Below are positions 62,445-64,000 of a stretch of DNA of 64,000 nucleotides, one piece after another (within the stretch, counting starts at the first letter, position 1; each line of letters opens with the position of its first letter). The stretch lies in assembly GCA_019448385.1 (NCBI GenBank), contig JAGTXO010000003.1, positions 1,550,001-1,614,000 of the forward strand, written 5' to 3'. The translations under genes were made by a program, and so were the position numbers. The notes under the pieces were generated by a model. It made no database searches and was not told where the DNA came from. It saw nothing but the letters and a program-made list of their open reading frames with translations. The DNA is from Diacronema lutheri (lineage: Eukaryota > Haptophyta > Pavlovophyceae > Pavlovales > Pavlovaceae).

Positions 62445-64000
62445 CTACGACGGGCCAACGCCAAACGAGCCGAACGCCTGCTCGAACACGGCGGCGTTCT
62501 GCGCGACAACGATGCAGATGATGATGTTGGCGACGACCTGAAAGAGGATCACCGAGACGAGCACGCACGCGGCGCACGCGCCGCCGCATTGTACGCGCCA
62601 GAGCCGCTCGGGCGTGAGCTGGCGCTGCTGCCGCTGGATCTCAGACTCGATCGCCGCCTTGACGCTCTCGGCCATCGACAGGCGTATCTCGTCGCGCATG
62701 ATCGACGTGAAACGGTCCGAGAAGCCCTTGTTGTTACGCGTGCGCTGCGGCTCGGGCAGCACCGGGTACCGGTTGGGCGGCTCGCGCCCCGTGCCGGCCG
62801 GCCGCTTGCGCGCAACGTCGATCGGCATCGCCTCGAGAGAGATGGCCACCTCGCCCGCGCTTAATGCGCGCTCCTCGTGTGCGCTTGAGCTCATCATCTC
62901 GACCCAGAAGCGCTGCGAGCCGCCCTTTGGCTCGAGAGGCAGCGTGCGGTCGTTCTGCTTGAGCTGCTCCCTCCCAAGCCACGCATTCTTGCACAGCCTG
63001 CTCACGTCGATGCGCGCGCCGGCGATCACCTCACCGTCACCAATCAGCGCGTGGTCCCAGACCTGCATCTCAATGTGCAGCCCTTCGAGCGAGCGGCGCG
63101 AGGTGAGCGGCAAGAAGAGGCGGAAGAGGAAGCGATGGTTGTACAGCGCCTGCCCGTCCACCACGCCCCAGTGCACGTCGGTCTGGTCCTTTTGCGCGGG
63201 CCCGCCGTGCCCAACCAGCCTGCACACAAAATATGGGTCAATTGCGCGGATCGCGCCCGCCTTGCGCAGCCGGCGCGTCTCAAAGATGATCAGCCGCAAT
63301 TCAAACTCCTCGGGCGGTGCAAGAGCGATCTCCTTGTACGGCGCAGCCTTCCACTCCTGGAAGGAGAGTACTTCCACCCACAGGTCGAGCGTGCCCTGAG
63401 CGGCGGCAGCGGTCTCGCGGTAGAGCACCTGCCACACGCACGGGGGGGGGGGGGGGGGGGACCGGCTTTTTTGAGCGGCTTGGGTTTCAGGCGCAGCGCG
63501 CGGCGGGCGGGAGGCAATGCCGCGCGCGCGCGCTGAGCGCTGAGCGCCATGCGTCGGCGCGTGTTTGGCGCGCGTGCGGATCGCACCCTCTTCTCGACGG
63601 GCACCTTTGGCTTCGAGTCGACCCAGCTGCGCGAGAACCAGCGGTCCTCCACATCGAGCTCGGTTGAGCCGAGCTCCTCGTCGAGGAGCGGCACAGCGCC
63701 CGCCTCGATCACCGAGATGCGCACGCGCCCATCGCCCGGCATTCTCGCCTCAAACTCGAAGGATTGGAAGTACTGCGGCTCGAAGGTGCCCTTCACCATC
63801 CGTATCCTGTCCGACACGGTCGTCGAGCCGTGCGTCACGGACAGGTACGTGTTCAAGCCCGTCGGTGCAGCGTCGCCGGAGAGCCACGCAACGTGCGAGC
63901 CGCCACCGCCCACGCCGAATGCGCTCAGTCGCCCGCGCAGCTGACTCGGCGTGCGTGTGCGCGAGAGCTGGTGGCCTCGGAGCACGTACAAACGGATGAA
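62445..64000 (-). CDS. Ferlin, C-terminal part (5' end outside window)
   Basis: Two exons are seen: 63605 to beyond 64000, and 62445-63428, joined in phase 0 across a 176-nt intron. The first holds a C2 domain (FIRLYVLRGHQLSRTRT ... RMVKGTFEPQYFQSFEFEA). The second holds the last C2 domain (FELRLIIFETRRLRKAGAIR, DQTDVHWGVVDGQALYNHRF) and the linker GEVAISLEAMPIDVARKRPA followed by GTGREPPN, which is diagnostic of ferlins. A single membrane anchor VQCGGACAACVLVSVILFQV is followed by IANIIICIVV-like hydrophobics. Ferlins are tail-anchored calcium sensors in vesicle fusion and membrane repair. At least two further C2 domains should lie to the right of the window. Confidence 0.92.
63442..63460 (-). 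repeat. Poly-C polypyrimidine tract in ferlin intron
   Basis: 19 G on the plus strand, which is 19 C on the ferlin sense strand, ending 13 nt before the intron boundary at 63429. It stands exactly where a polypyrimidine tract belongs. Confidence 0.9.

Noticed and set aside
1-64000. tRNA or rRNA genes
   Set aside because: I recognised no cloverleaf with A/B boxes and no rRNA core sequence while reading; a tRNAscan-SE/Infernal run would be needed to exclude them.

Overview
The window is very GC-rich DNA from a compact eukaryotic nuclear genome. Genes carry short spliceosomal introns (about 97-260 nt, two longer) with GTGCG-type donors, intergenic gaps are often under 150 bp, and many neighbours are divergent pairs. 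The gene set (ferlin, BBS6-like chaperonin, sphingolipid delta-4 desaturase, GT77/GT71/GT32 glycosyltransferases, NMD3, NOL6, RBM39, PCF11, PET100, choline-transporter-like protein, and a giant polyketide synthase) fits a flagellated unicellular alga. A haptophyte is my best guess; the lineage is inference, not proven.

Layout. 1-2910 (-): a protein of EF-hand-like helical modules, with two almost identical 349-residue modules on separate exons, running off the left edge. 3058-4563 (+): a biuret-hydrolase-like enzyme with two fused catalytic domains. 4810-6609 (+): PCF11-like 3'-end processing factor. 6818-8170 (-): single-domain PRMT7-like methyltransferase. 8346-8740 (-): two-exon PET100. 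8799-11565 (+): GT77 glycosyltransferase. 11830-34479 (-): an intronless 7549-residue hybrid PKS/NRPS. 34843-36796 (-): CTL/SLC44 transporter. 37398-39248 (+): MKKS/BBS6-like. 39425-40646 (-): DES1 desaturase. 40854-42325 (+): intact Harbinger transposase. 42494-43921 (+): SET/Rubisco-LSMT-like methyltransferase. 43973-48521 (+): NOL6/Utp22. 48613-50537 (+): RBM39-like splicing factor. 51301-54041 (-): SANT/Myb protein of unknown function. 54492-55499 (+): sulfotransferase. 55603-59612 (-): a protein fusing a GT71 and a GT32 glycosyltransferase. 59684-61342 (+): NMD3. 61503-62159 (+): PEMT-like membrane methyltransferase. 62445-64000 (-): C-terminal part of a ferlin.

The outstanding locus is the giant enzyme. 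Its order is: degenerate ThDP-enzyme-like (acetolactate-synthase-like) region, acyl-CoA ligase, KR, ACP, KS, KR, ACP, KS with both catalytic His changed to Asn, AT placed inside the C-terminal end of that KS, ACP, NRPS condensation domain, degenerate adenylation domain, carrier protein, and a membrane tail with three left-handed beta-helix blocks resembling the tail of epsilon-poly-lysine synthetase (NRPS terminal domain family). There is no thioesterase or reductase. It looks like a membrane-tethered lipid- or amide-forming megasynthase of unusual construction.

Several genes touch related processes: glycan assembly in the Golgi (GT77, GT71-GT32, sulfotransferase), membrane lipids (DES1, PEMT-like, CTL, ferlin) and ribosome/RNA biology (NOL6, NMD3, RBM39, PCF11). 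I see no evidence that they are clustered for a reason.
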